Assembly: GCF_050948175.1 (NCBI RefSeq)
Contig: NW_027490376.1
Location: 248,001 to 312,000 of the forward strand
Source: Xylocopa sonorina
Taxonomy: Eukaryota; Arthropoda; Insecta; Hymenoptera; Apidae
DNA: 64,000 nucleotides
Reading direction: 5' to 3'
Each line of letters starts with the position of its first letter. Positions within the stretch are counted from its first letter, which is position 1. Positions 38,721 to 51,850 of the stretch are shown one piece after another. The translations under genes and the position numbers were made by a program. Below the pieces are notes generated by a model that did no database searches, was not told the DNA's origin, and saw only the letters and a program-made list of their open reading frames with translations.

Positions 38721-41700
38721 ACGCTATTTCCTAGCAAGGAAGTGTCGCATTTACATCCATTTGAATCGCAGACGAGAAATGCATAACACTTCGCAATGAA
38801 TATTATATCTTATCATGAAACATAGATATGAGATGCAATATCTCGTCTTAGGAAGCATTTGAACTCTATTGCTTCGATACGTAGATATATGCAAACGCTA
38901 TTTCCTTGAAAGGAAGTGTCGCATTTACATTCATTTGAAGTGTGGACGAGGAATACATGATACTTCGCAAATCATATTATATCTTACCATGAAACATAGA
39001 GATGAGATGCAATATCTCGTTTTAGGAAGCATTTGAACTCTATTGCTTCGATACGTAGACATATGCAAACGCTATTTCCTTGCAAGGAAGTGTCGCATTT
39101 ACATTCATTTGAAGTGTGGACGAGGAATACATGATACTTCGCAAATCAAATTATATCTTACCATGAAACATAGAGATGAGATGCGATATCGCGTTTTAAG
39201 AAGCATTTGAACACTATTGCTTCGATACGTAGACATCTGCAAACGCTATTTCCTTGCAAGGAAGTGTCGCATTTACATTCATTTGAAGTGTAGACGAGGA
39301 ATACATGACACTTCGCAAATCATATTATATCTTACCATGAAACATAGAAATGAGATTCGATAACGCGTTTTAAGAAGCATTAGAAAGCTATTGCTACGCT
39401 ACGTAGACATCTGCAAACGCTATTTCCTAGCGAGGAAGTATCGCATTCACATTCATTTGAAGTGTAGACGAGGAATACATAACACTTCGCAAATCATGTT
39501 ATATCTTACCATGAAACATAGAATGAGATGCGATATCGCATTTTAAGAATCATATGAACTCTATTGCAACGATACGTAGACATCTGCAAACCCTATATCC
39601 TTGCAAGGAAGTGTCGCATTTACATTCATTTGAAGTGTAGGCGAGGAATACATAACACTTCGCAAATCGTATTATATCTTACCATGAAACATAGAAATGA
39701 GATGCGATTTCGCGTTTTAAGAAGCATTAGAACACTATTGCTACGATACGTAGACATTTGCAAACGCTATTTCCTAGCAAAGAAGTCTCGCATTTACATT
39801 CATTTGAAGTATAGGCGAGGAATACATAACACTTCGCAAATAATATTACATCTTACCATGAAACATAGAAATGAGATGCGATATCGCGTTATAAGAAGCA
39901 TTAGAACTCTATTGCTACGATACCTAGACATCTGCAGACGCTATTTCCTAGCAAGGAAGTGTCGCATTTGCATTCATTTGAAGTGTAGACGAGGAATACA
40001 TGAAACCTCGCAAATCATATTATATCTTACCATGAAACATAGAAATGAGATGCGATATCGCGTTTTAAGAAGCATTAGAACTCTATTGCTACGATACCTA
40101 GACATCTGCAGATGCTATTTCCTAGCAAGGAAGTGTCGCATTTACATTCATTTGAAGTGTAGACGAGGAATACATGATACTTCGCAAATCATATTATATC
40201 TTACCATGGAACATAGAAATGAGATGCGATATCGCGTTTTAAGAAGCATTAGAACCATTTTGCTACGATACCTAGACATCTGCAGATGCTATTTCCTAGC
40301 AAGGAAGTGTCGCATTTACATTCATTTGAAGTGTAGACGAGGAATACATGATACTTCGCAAATCATATTATATCATACCATGAAACATAGAAATGAGATG
40401 CGATTTCGCGTTTTAAGAAGCATTAGAACACTATTGCTACGATAGGTAGACATTTGCAAACGCCATTTCCTAGCAAAGAAGTCTCGCATTTACATTCATT
40501 TGAAGTATAGGCGAGGAATACATAACACTTCGCAATGAATATTACATCTTATCATGAAACATAGAATATAGATGCGATATCTTGTTTTTAGAAGCATTTT
40601 AACTCTATTGCTTCGATACGTAGACATCTGCAAACGCTATTTCCTAGCAAGGAAGTGTCGCATTTACATCCATTTGAATCGTAGACGAGGAATGCATAAC
40701 ACTTCGCAATGAATATTATATCTTATCATGAAACATACATATGAGATGCAATATCTCGTTTTAAGAAGCATTTGAACTCTATTGCTTCGATACGTAGACA
40801 TCTGCAAACGCTATTTCCTAGCGAGGAAGTATCGCATTCACATTCATTTGAAGTGTAGACGAGGAATACATAAAACTTCGCAAATCATGTTATATCTTAC
40901 CATGAAACATAGAAATGAGATGCGATATCGCGTTTTAAGAATCATATGAACTCTATTGCTACGATACGTAGACATCTGCAATCGCTATTTCCTTGCAAGG
41001 ATGTGTCGCATTTACATTCATTTGAAGTGTAGACGAGGAATACATAACACTTCGCAAATCATATTATATCTTACCATGAAACATAGAAATGAGATGCGAT
41101 ATCGCGTTTGAAGAAGCATTAGAACTCTATTGCTACGATACCTAGATACCTGCAGACGCTATTTCCTAGCAAGGAAGTGTCGCATTTACATTCTTTTGAA
41201 GTGCAGACGAGGAATACATGATACTTCGCAAATCATATTATATCTTACCATGAAACATAGAAACGAGATGCGATATCGCGTTTTAAGAAGCATTAGAAAT
41301 CTATTGCTACGATACGTAGACATCTGCAGACGCTATTTCCTTGCAAGGAAGTGTCGCATTTACGTTCATTTGAATCGTAGACGAGGAATGCATAGCACTT
41401 CGCAATGAATATTATATCTTATCATGAAACATAGATATGAGATGCAAAATCTCGTTTTAAGAAGCATTAGAACACTATTGCTACGATAGGTAGACATTTG
41501 CAAACGCTATTTCCTAGCAAAGAAGTGTCGCATTTACATTCATTTGAATCGTAGACGAGGAATGCATAACACTTCGTAATGAATATTATATCTTACCATG
41601 AAACATAGAAATGAGATTCGATATCGAGTTTTAAGAAGCATTAGAAAGCTATTGCTACGATACGTAGACATCTGCAAACGCTATTTCCTAGCAAGGAAGT

Positions 41701-44300
41701 GTCGCATTTACATTCATTTGAAGAGTAGACGAGGAATCCATGACGCTTCGCAAATCATATTATATCTTACCATGAAACATAGAAATGAGATGCGATATCG
41801 CGTTTTAAGAAGCATTAGAAATCTATTGCTACGATACGTAGACATCTGCAGACGCTATTTCCTTGCAAGGAAGTGTCGCATTTACGTTCATTTGAATCGT
41901 AGACGAGGAATGCATAACACTTCGCAATGAATATTATATCTTACCATGAAACATAGAAATGAGATGCGATATCGCATTTTAAGAAGCATTTGAACTCTAT
42001 TGCTTCGATACGTAGACATCTGCAAACGCTATTTCCTAGCAAGGAAGTGTCGCATTTACATCCATTTGAATCGCAGACGAGAAATGCATAACACTTCGCA
42101 AATCATATTATATCTTACCATGAAACATAGAGATGAGATGCGATATCGCGTTTTAAGAAGCATTTGAACACAATTGCTTCGATACGTAGACATCTGCAAA
42201 CGCTATTTCCTTGCAAGGAAGTGTCGCATTTACATTCATTTGAAGTGTAGACGAGGAATACATGATACTTCGCAAATCATGTTATATCTTACCATGAAAC
42301 ATAGAAATGAGATTCGATAACGCGTTTTAAGAAGCATTAGAAAGCTATTGCTACGCTACGTAGACATCTGCAAACGCTATTTCCTAGCGAGGAAGTATCG
42401 CATTCACATTCATTTGAAGTGTAGACGAGGAATACATAACACTTCGCAAATCATGTTATATCTTACCATGAAACATAGAATGAGATGCGATATCGCGTTT
42501 TAAGAATCATATGAACTCTATTGCTACGATACGTAGACATCTGCAATCGCTATTTCCTTGCAAGGATGTGTCGCATTTACATTCATTTGAAGTGTAGACG
42601 AGGAATGCATAACACTTCGCAATGAATATTACATCTTATCATGAAACATAGATATGAGATGCGATATCGCGTTTTAAGAATCATAAGAACTCTATTGCTA
42701 CGATACGTAGACATCTGCAAACGCTATTTCCTTGCAAGCAAGTGTCGCATTTACATTCATTTGAATCGTAGACGAGGAATGCATAACACTTCGCAATGAA
42801 TATTATATCTTATCAGGAAACATAGATATGAGATGCAATATCTCGTTTTAAGAAGCATTTGAACTCTATTCCTTCGATACGTAGACACCTGCAAACGCTA
42901 TTTCCTAGCATGGAAGTGTCGCATTTACATTCATTTGAAGTGTAGGCGAGGAATACATAACACTTCGCAATGAATATTACATCTTATCATGAAACATAGA
43001 ATAGAGATGCGATATCTTGTTTTTAGAAGCATTTTAACTCTATTGCTTCGATACGTAGACATCTGCAAACGCTATTTCCTAGCAAGGAAGTGTCGCATTT
43101 ACATCCATTTGAATCGTAGACGAGGAATGCATAACACTTCGCAATGAATATTATATCTTATCATGAAACATACATATGAGATGCAATATCTCGTTTTAAG
43201 AAGCATTTGAACTCTATTGCTTCGATACGTAGACATCTGCAAACGCTATTTCCTAGCAAGGAAGTGTCGCATTCACATTCATTTGAAGTGTAGACGAGGA
43301 ATACATAACACTTCGCAAACCATGTTATATCTTACCATGAAACATAGAATGAGATGCGATATCGCGTTTTAAGAATCATATGAACTCTATTGCAACGATA
43401 CGTAGACATCTGCAAACCCTATATCCTTGCAAGGAAGTGTCGCATTTACATTCATTTGAAGTGTTGGCGAGGAATACATAACACTTCGCAAATCGTATTA
43501 TATCTTACGATGAAACATAGAAATGAGATGCGATATCGCGTTTTAAGAAGCATTAGAACACTATTGCTACGATACCTAGACATCTGCAGACGCTATTTCC
43601 TAGCAAGGAAGTGTCGCATTTACATCCATTTGAATCGTAGACGAGGAATGCATAACACTTCGCAATGAATATTATATCTTATCATGAAACATACATATGA
43701 GATGCAATATCTCGTTTTAAGAAGCATTTGAACTCTATTGCTTCGATACGTAGACATCTGCAAACGCTATTTCCTAGCAAGGAAGTGTCGCATTTACATC
43801 CATTTGAATCGTAGACGAGGAATGCATAACACTTCGCAATGAATATTATATCTTATCATGAAACATAGATATGAGATGCAATATCTCGTTCTAGGAAGCA
43901 TTTGAACTCTATTGCTTCGATACGTAGACATCTTCAAACGCTATTTCCTTGCAAGGAAGTGTCGCATTTACATCCATTTGAATCGCAGACGAGAAATGCA
44001 TAACACTTCGCAATGAATATTATATCTTATCATGAAACATAGATATGAGATGCAATATCTCGTTTTAGGAAGCATTTGAACTCTATTGCTTCGATACGTA
44101 GACATATGCAAACGCTATTTCCTTGAAAGGAAGTGTCGCATTTACATTCATTTGAAGTGTGGACGAGGAATACATGATACTTCGCAAATCATATTATATC
44201 TTACCATGAAACATAGAGATGAGATGCAATATCTCGTTTTAGGAAGCATTTGAACTCTATTGCTTCGATACGTAGACGTATGCAAACGCTATTTCCTTGC
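38720..44300 (+). repeat. satellite region with duplications at offsets 2783 and 5217-5391
   Basis: 38720-39560 recurs at 43940-44780 (offset 5217) and 39900-40440 recurs at about 45290-45830 (offset 5391, one monomer more). Marker monomers are at 39564 and 43390. At 41408-41930 three monomers are present that the related stretch at 38625 lacks. Monomers with 'cattttaactctattg' and 'cttgtttttagaagc' (40560, 43010) form another linked pair. Confidence 0.7.
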
Positions 44301-46470
44301 AAGGAAGTGTCGCATTTACATTCATTTGAAGTGTGGACGAGGAATACATGATACTTCGCAAATCATATTATATCTTACCATGAAACATAGAGATGAGATG
44401 CGATATCGCGTTTTAAGAAGCATTTGAACACTATTGCTTCGATACGTAGACATCTGCAAACGCTATTTCCTTGCAAGGAAGTGTCGCATTTACATTCATT
44501 TGAAGTGTAGACGAGGAATACATGACACTTCGCAAATCATATTATATCTTACCATGAAACATAGAAATGAGATTCGATAACGCGTTTTAAGAAGCATTAG
44601 AAAGCTATTGCTACGCTACGTAGACATCTGCAAACGCTATTTCCTAGCGAGGAAGTATCGCATTCACATTCATTTGAAGTGTAGACGAGGAATACATAAC
44701 ACTTCGCAAATCATGTTATATCTTACCATGAAACATAGAATGAGATGCGATATCGCGTTTTAAGAATCATATGAACTCTATTGCAACGATACGTAGACAT
44801 CTGCAAACCCTATATCCTTGCAAGGAAGTGTCGCATTTACATTCATTTGAAGTGTTGGCGAGGAATACATAACACTTCGCAAATCGTATTATATCTTACG
44901 ATGAAACATAGAAATGAGATGCGATATCGCGTTTTAAGAAGCATTAGAACACTATTGCTACGATACCTAGACATCTGCAGACGCTATTTCCTAGCAAGGA
45001 AGTGTCGCATTTACATTCATTTGAAGTGTAGACGAGGAATACATGATACTTCGCAAATCATATTATATCATACCATGAAACATAGAAATGAGATGCGATT
45101 TCGCGTTTTAAGAAGCATTAGAACACTATTGCTACGATAGGTAGACATTTGCAAACGCTACTTCCTAGCAAAGAAGTCTCGCATTTACATTCATTTGAAG
45201 TATAGGCGAGGAATACATAACACTTCGCAAATAATATTACATCTTACCATGAAACATAGAAATGAGATGCGATATCGCGTTTAAAGAAGCATTAGAACTC
45301 TATTGCTACGATACATAGACATCTGCAGACACTATTTCCTAGCAAGGAAGTGTCGCATTTGCATTCATTTGAAGTGTAGACGAGGAATACATGATACTTC
45401 GCAAATCATATTATATCTTACCATGAAACATAGAAATGAGATGCGATATCGCGTTTTAAGAAGCATTAGAACTCTATTGCTACGATACCTAGACATCTGC
45501 AGATGCTATTTCCTAGCAAGGAAGTGTCGCATTTACATTCATTTGAAGTGTAGACGAGGAATACATGATACGTCGCAAATCATATTATATCTTACCATGA
45601 AACATAGAAATGAGATGCGATATCGCGTTTTAAGAAGCATTAGAACTCTATTGCTACGATACCTAGACATCTGCAGATGCTATTTCCTAGCAAGGAAGTG
45701 TCGCATTTACATTCATTTGAAGTGTAGACGAGGAATACATGATACTTCGCAAATCATATTATATCATACCATGAAACATAGAAATGAGATGCGATTTCGC
45801 GTTTTTAGAAGCATTAGAACACTATTGCTACGAAAGGTAGACATTTGCAAACGCTATTTCCTTGCAAGGAAGTGTCGCATTTAGATTCATTTGAAGTGTA
45901 GACGAGGAACACGTAACACTCCGCAAATCATATTATATCTTACCATGAAACATAGAAATGAGATGCGATATCGCGTTTTAAGAATCATAAGAACTCTATT
46001 GCTACGATACGTAGACATCTGCAAACGCTATTTCCTTGCAAGGAAGTGCGCATTTACATTCATTTGAAGTGTAGACAAGGAATACATGACACTTCGCAAA
46101 TCATATTATATCTTACCATGAAACATTGAAATGAGATTGGACATCGCGTTTTAAGAATCAAAAGAACTCTATTGCTACGATACGTAGACATCTGCAAACG
46201 CTATTTCCTTGCAAGGAAGTGCGCATTTACATTTAGTTGATGTGTAGACGAGGAATACATAACACTTCGCAAATCATATTATATCTTACCATGAAACATA
46301 GAAATGAGATGCGATATCGCGTTTTAAGAAGCATTTGAACTCTATTGCTACGATACGTAGACATCTGCAGACGCTATTTCCTAGCAAGGAAGTGTCGCAT
46401 TTACATTCATTTGAAGTGTAGACGAGGAATACATGATACTTCGCAAATCATATTATATCTTACCATGAAA
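44300..46470 (+). repeat. 2.17-kb duplicated satellite block, copy 1
   Basis: It matches 49680-51850 at offset 5381-5383, and its first 1.5 kb also matches 47280-48480 at offset 2952. Marks are 'cgataacgcg', 'ctacgctacgtag', the marker monomer at 44781, 'gtttaaagaagc', 'cgcatttgcattc' and 'gaacacgtaacactccgc'. Confidence 0.82.
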
Positions 46471-49400
46471 CATAGAAATGAGATGCGATATCGCGTTTTA
46501 AGAATCATAAGAACTCTATTGCTACGATACCTAGACATCTGCAAACGCTATTTCCTCGCAAGGAAGTGTCGCATTTACATTCATTTGAATCGTAGACGAG
46601 GAATGCATAACACATCGCAATGAATATTATATCATATCAGGAAACATAGATATGAGATGCAATATCTCGTTTTAAGAAGCATTTGAACTCTATTGCTTCG
46701 ATACGTAGACATCTGCAAACGCTATTTCCTAGCAAGGAAGTGCGCATTTACATTTAGTTGATGTGTAGACGGGGAATACATAACACTTCGCAAATCATAT
46801 TATATCTTACCATGAAACATAGAAATGAGATACGATATCGCGTTTTAAGAAGCATTTGAACACTATTGCTACGATAGGTAGACATCTGCAAACGCTATTT
46901 CCTTGCAAGGAAGTGCGCATTTACATTTAGTTGATGTGTAGACGAGGAATGGATAACACTTCGCAAATCATATTATATCTTACCATGAAACATAGAAATG
47001 AGATGCGATTTCGCGTTTTAAGAAGCATTAGAACTCTATTACTACGATACGTTGACATCTGCAAACGCTATTTCCTTGCAAGGAAGTGCGCATTTACATT
47101 TAGTTGATGTGTAGACGAGGAATGGATAACACTTCGCAAATCATATTATATCTTACCATGAAACATAGAAATGAGATGCGATTTCGCGTTTTAAGAAGCA
47201 TTAGAACACTATTGCTACGATAGGTAGACATTTGCAAACGCTATTTCCTTGCAAGGAAGTGTCGCATTTACATTCATTTGAAGTGTGGACGAGGAATACA
47301 TGATACTTCGCAAATCATATTATATCTTACCATGAAACATAGAGATGAGATGCGATATCGCGTTTTAAGAAGCATTTGAACACTATTGCTTCGATACGTA
47401 GACATCTGCAAACGCTATTTCCTTGCAAGGAAGTGTCGCATTTACATTCATTTGAAGTGTAGACGAGGAATACATGACACTTCGCAAATCATATTATATC
47501 TTACCATGAAACATAGAAATGAGATTCGATAACGCGTTTTAAGAAGCATTAGAAAGCTATTGCTACGCTACGTAGACATCTGCAAACGCTATTTCCTAGC
47601 GAGGAAGTATCGCATTCACATTCATTTGAAGTGTAGACGAGGAATACATAACACTTCGCAAATCATGTTATATCTTACCATGAAACATAGAATGAGATGC
47701 GATATCGCGTTTTAAGAATCATATGAACTCTATTGCAACGATACGTAGACATCTGCAAACCCTATATCCTTGCAAGGAAGTGTCGCATTTACATTCATTT
47801 GAAGTGTTGGCGAGGAATACATAACACTTCGCAAATCGTATTATATCTTACGATGAAACATAGAAATGAGATGCGATATCGCGTTTTAAGAAGCATTAGA
47901 ACACTATTGCTACGATACCCAGACATCTGCAGACGCTATTTCCTAGCAAGGAAGTGTCGCATTTACATTCATTTGAAGTGTAGACGAGGAATACATGATA
48001 CTTCGCAAATCATATTATATCATACCATGAAACATAGAAATGAGATGCGATTTCGCGTTTTAAGAAGCATTAGAACACTATTGCTACGATAGGTAGACAT
48101 TTGCAAACGCTACTTCCTAGCAAAGAAGTCTCGCATTTACATTCATTTGAAGTATAGGCGAGGAATACATAACACTTCGCAAATAATATTACATCTTACC
48201 ATGAAACATAGAAATGAGATGCGATATCGCGTTTAAAGAAGCATTAGAACTCTATTGCTACGATACCTAGACATCTGCAGACACTATTTCCTAGCAAGGA
48301 AGTGTCGCATTTGCATTCATTTGAAGTGTAGACGAGGAATACATGATACTTCGCAAATCATATTATATCTTACCATGAAACATAGAAATGAGATGCGATA
48401 TCGCGTTTTAAGAAGCATTAGAACTCTATTGCTACGATACCTAGACATCTGCAGATGCTATTTCCTAGCAAGGAAGTGTCGCATTTACATTCATTTGAAT
48501 CGTAGACGAGGAATGCATAACACATCGCAATGAATATTATATCTTATCAGGAAACATAGATATGAGATGCAATATCTCGTTTTAAGAAGCATTTGAACTC
48601 TATTGCTTCGATACGTAGACATCTGCAAACGCTATTTCCTAGCAAGGACGTGCGCATTTACATTTAGTTGATGTGTAGACGAGGAATACATAACACTTCG
48701 CAAATCATATTATATCTTACCATGAAACATAGAAATGAGATACGATATCGCGTTTTAAGAAGCATTTGAACACTATTGCTACGATAGGTAGACATTTGCA
48801 AACGCTATTTCCTAGCAAAGAAGTCTCGCATTTACATTCATTTGAAGTATAGGCGAGGAATACATAACACTTCGCAAATAATATTACATCTTACCATGAA
48901 ACATAGAAATGAGATGCGATATCGCGTTTTAAGAATCATAAGAACTCTATTGCTACGATACGTTGACAACTGCAAACGCTATTTCCTTGCAAGGAAGTGC
49001 GCATTTACATTTAGTTGATGTGTAGACGAGGAATACATAACACTTCGCAAATCATATTATATCTTACCATGAAACATAGAAATGAGATGAGATATCGCGT
49101 TTTAAGAATCATAAGAACTCTATTGCTACGATACGTTGACATCTGCAAACGCTATTTCCTTGCAAGGAAGTGCGCATTTACATTTAGTTGATGTGTAGAC
49201 GAGGAATACATAACACTTCGCAAATCATATTATATCTTACCATGAAACATAGAAATGAGATGCGATATCGCGTTTTAAGAATCATAGGAACTCTATTGCT
49301 ACGATACGTAGACATCTGCAAACGCTATTTCCTTGCAAAGAAGTGTCGCATTTACATTCATTTGAGGTGTAGACGAGGAATACATAACACTTCGCAAATC

Positions 49401-49680
49401 ACATTATATCTTACCATGAAACATAGAAATGAGATGCGATATCGCGTTTTAAGAATCATAAGAACTCTATTACTACGATACGTTGACATCTGCAAACGCT
49501 ATTTCCTTGCAAGGAAGTGCGCATTTACATTTAGTTGATGTGTAGACGAGGAATGGATAACACTTCGCAAATCATATTATATCTTACCATGAAACATAGA
49601 AATGAGATGCGATTTCGCGTTTTAAGAAGCATTAGAACACTATTGCTACGATAGGTAGACATTTGCAAACGCTATTTCCT
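46470..49680 (+). repeat. satellite region holding a partial third copy and the first run of 173-bp monomers
   Basis: 47280-48480 is a partial copy of 44330-45530. Outside it, class E monomers ('aagtgcgcatttacatttagttgatgtg', one base shorter) are frequent, at 46215, 46740, 46910, 47090, 48650, 48998 and 49170. 48475-49720 recurs at 53160-54405 at offset 4686. Confidence 0.75.
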
Positions 49681-51850
49681 TGCAAGGAAGTGTCGCATTT
49701 ACATTCATTTGAAGTGTGGACGAGGAATACATGATACTTCGCAAATCATATTATATCTTACCATGAAACATAGAGATGAGATGCGATATCGCGTTTTAAG
49801 AAGCATTTGAACACTATTGCTTCGATACGTAGACATCTGCAAACGCTATTTCCTTGCAAGGAAGTGTCGCATTTACATTCATTTGAAGTGTAGACGAGGA
49901 ATACATGACACTTCGCAAATCATATTATATCTTACCATGAAACATAGAAATGAGATTCGATAACGCGTTTTAAGAAGCATTAGAAAGCTATTGCTACGCT
50001 ACGTAGACATCTGCAAACGCTATTTCCTAGCGAGGAAGTATCGCATTCACATTCATTTGAAGTGTAGACGAGGAATGCATAACACTTCGCAAATCATGTT
50101 ATATCTTACCATGAAACATAGAATGAGATGCGATATCGCGTTTTAAGAATCATATGAACTCTATTGCAACGATACGTAGACATCTGCAAACCCTATATCC
50201 TTGCAAGGAAGTGTCGCATTTACATTCATTTGAAGTGTTGGCGAGGAATACATAACACTTCGCAAATCGTATTATATCTTACGATGAAACATAGAAATGA
50301 GATGCGATATCGCGTTTTAAGAAGCATTAGAACACTATTGCTACGATACCTAGACATCTGCAGACGCTATTTCCTAGCAAGGAAGTGTCGCATTTACATT
50401 CATTTGAAGTGTAGACGAGGAATACATGATACTTCGCAAATCATATTATATCATACCATGAAACATAGAAATGAGATGCGATTTCGCGTTTTAAGAAGCA
50501 TTAGAACACTATTGCTACGATAGGTAGACATTTGCAAACGCTACTTCCTAGCAAAGAAGTCTCGCATTTACATTCATTTGAAGTATAGGCGAGGAATACA
50601 TAACACTTCGCAAATAATATTACATCTTACCATGAAACATAGAAATGAGATGCGATATCGCGTTTAAAGAAGCATTAGAACTCTATTGCTACGATACCTA
50701 GACATCTGCAGACACTATTTCCTAGCAAGGAAGTGTCGCATTTGCATTCATTTGAAGTGTAGACGAGGAATACATGATACTTCGCAAATCATATTATATC
50801 TTACCATGAAACATAGAAATGAGATGCGATATCGCGTTTTAAGAAGCATTAGAACTCTATTGCTACGATACCTAGACATCTGCAGATGCTATTTCCTAGC
50901 AAGGAAGTGTCGCATTTACATTCATTTGAAGTGTAGACGAGGAATACATGATACGTCGCAAATCATATTATATCTTACCATGAAACATAGAAATGAGATG
51001 CGATATCGCGTTTTAAGAAGCATTAGAACTCTATTGCTACGATACCTAGACATCTGCAGATGCTATTTCCTAGCAAGGAAGTGTCGCATTTACATTCATT
51101 TGAAGTGTAGACGAGGAATACATGATACTTCGCAAATCATATTATATCATACCATGAAACATAGAAATGAGATGCGATTTCGCGTTTAAGAAGCATTAGA
51201 ACACTATTGCTACGAAGGTAGACATTTGCAAACGCTATTTCCTTGCAAGGAAAGTGTCGCATTTAGATTCATTTGAAGTGTAGACGAGGAACACGTAACA
51301 CTCCGCAAATCATATTATATCTTACCATGAAACATAGAAATGAGATGCGATATCGCGTTTTAAGAATCATAAGAACTCTATTGCTACGATACGTAGACAT
51401 CTGCAAACGCTATTTCCTTGCAAGGAAGTGCGCATTTACATTCATTTGAAGTGTAGACAAGGAATACATGACACTTCGCAAATCATATTATATCTTACCA
51501 TGAAACATAGAAATGAGATTCGACATCGCGTTTTAAGAATCAAAAGAACTCTATTGCTACGATACGTAGACATCTGCAAACGCTATTTCCTTGCAAGGAA
51601 GTGCGCATTTACATTTAGTTGATGTGTAGACGAGGAATACATAACACTTCGCAATCATATTATATCTTACCATGAAACATAGAAATGAGATGCGATATCG
51701 CGTTTTAAGAAGCATTTGAACTCTATTGCTACGATACGTAGACATCTGCAGACGCTATTTCCTAGCAAGGAAGTGTCGCATTTACATTCATTTGAAGTGT
51801 AGACGAGGAATACATGATACTTCGCAAATCATATTATATCTTACATGAAA
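49680..51850 (+). repeat. 2.17-kb duplicated satellite block, copy 2
   Basis: This is the partner of 44300-46470. Its right part carries several single-base length differences not seen in copy 1, for example 'cgcgtttaag' at 51181, 'acgaaggtag' at 51213, 'ggaaagtg' at 51249 and 'cttacatg' at 51840. Confidence 0.82.
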
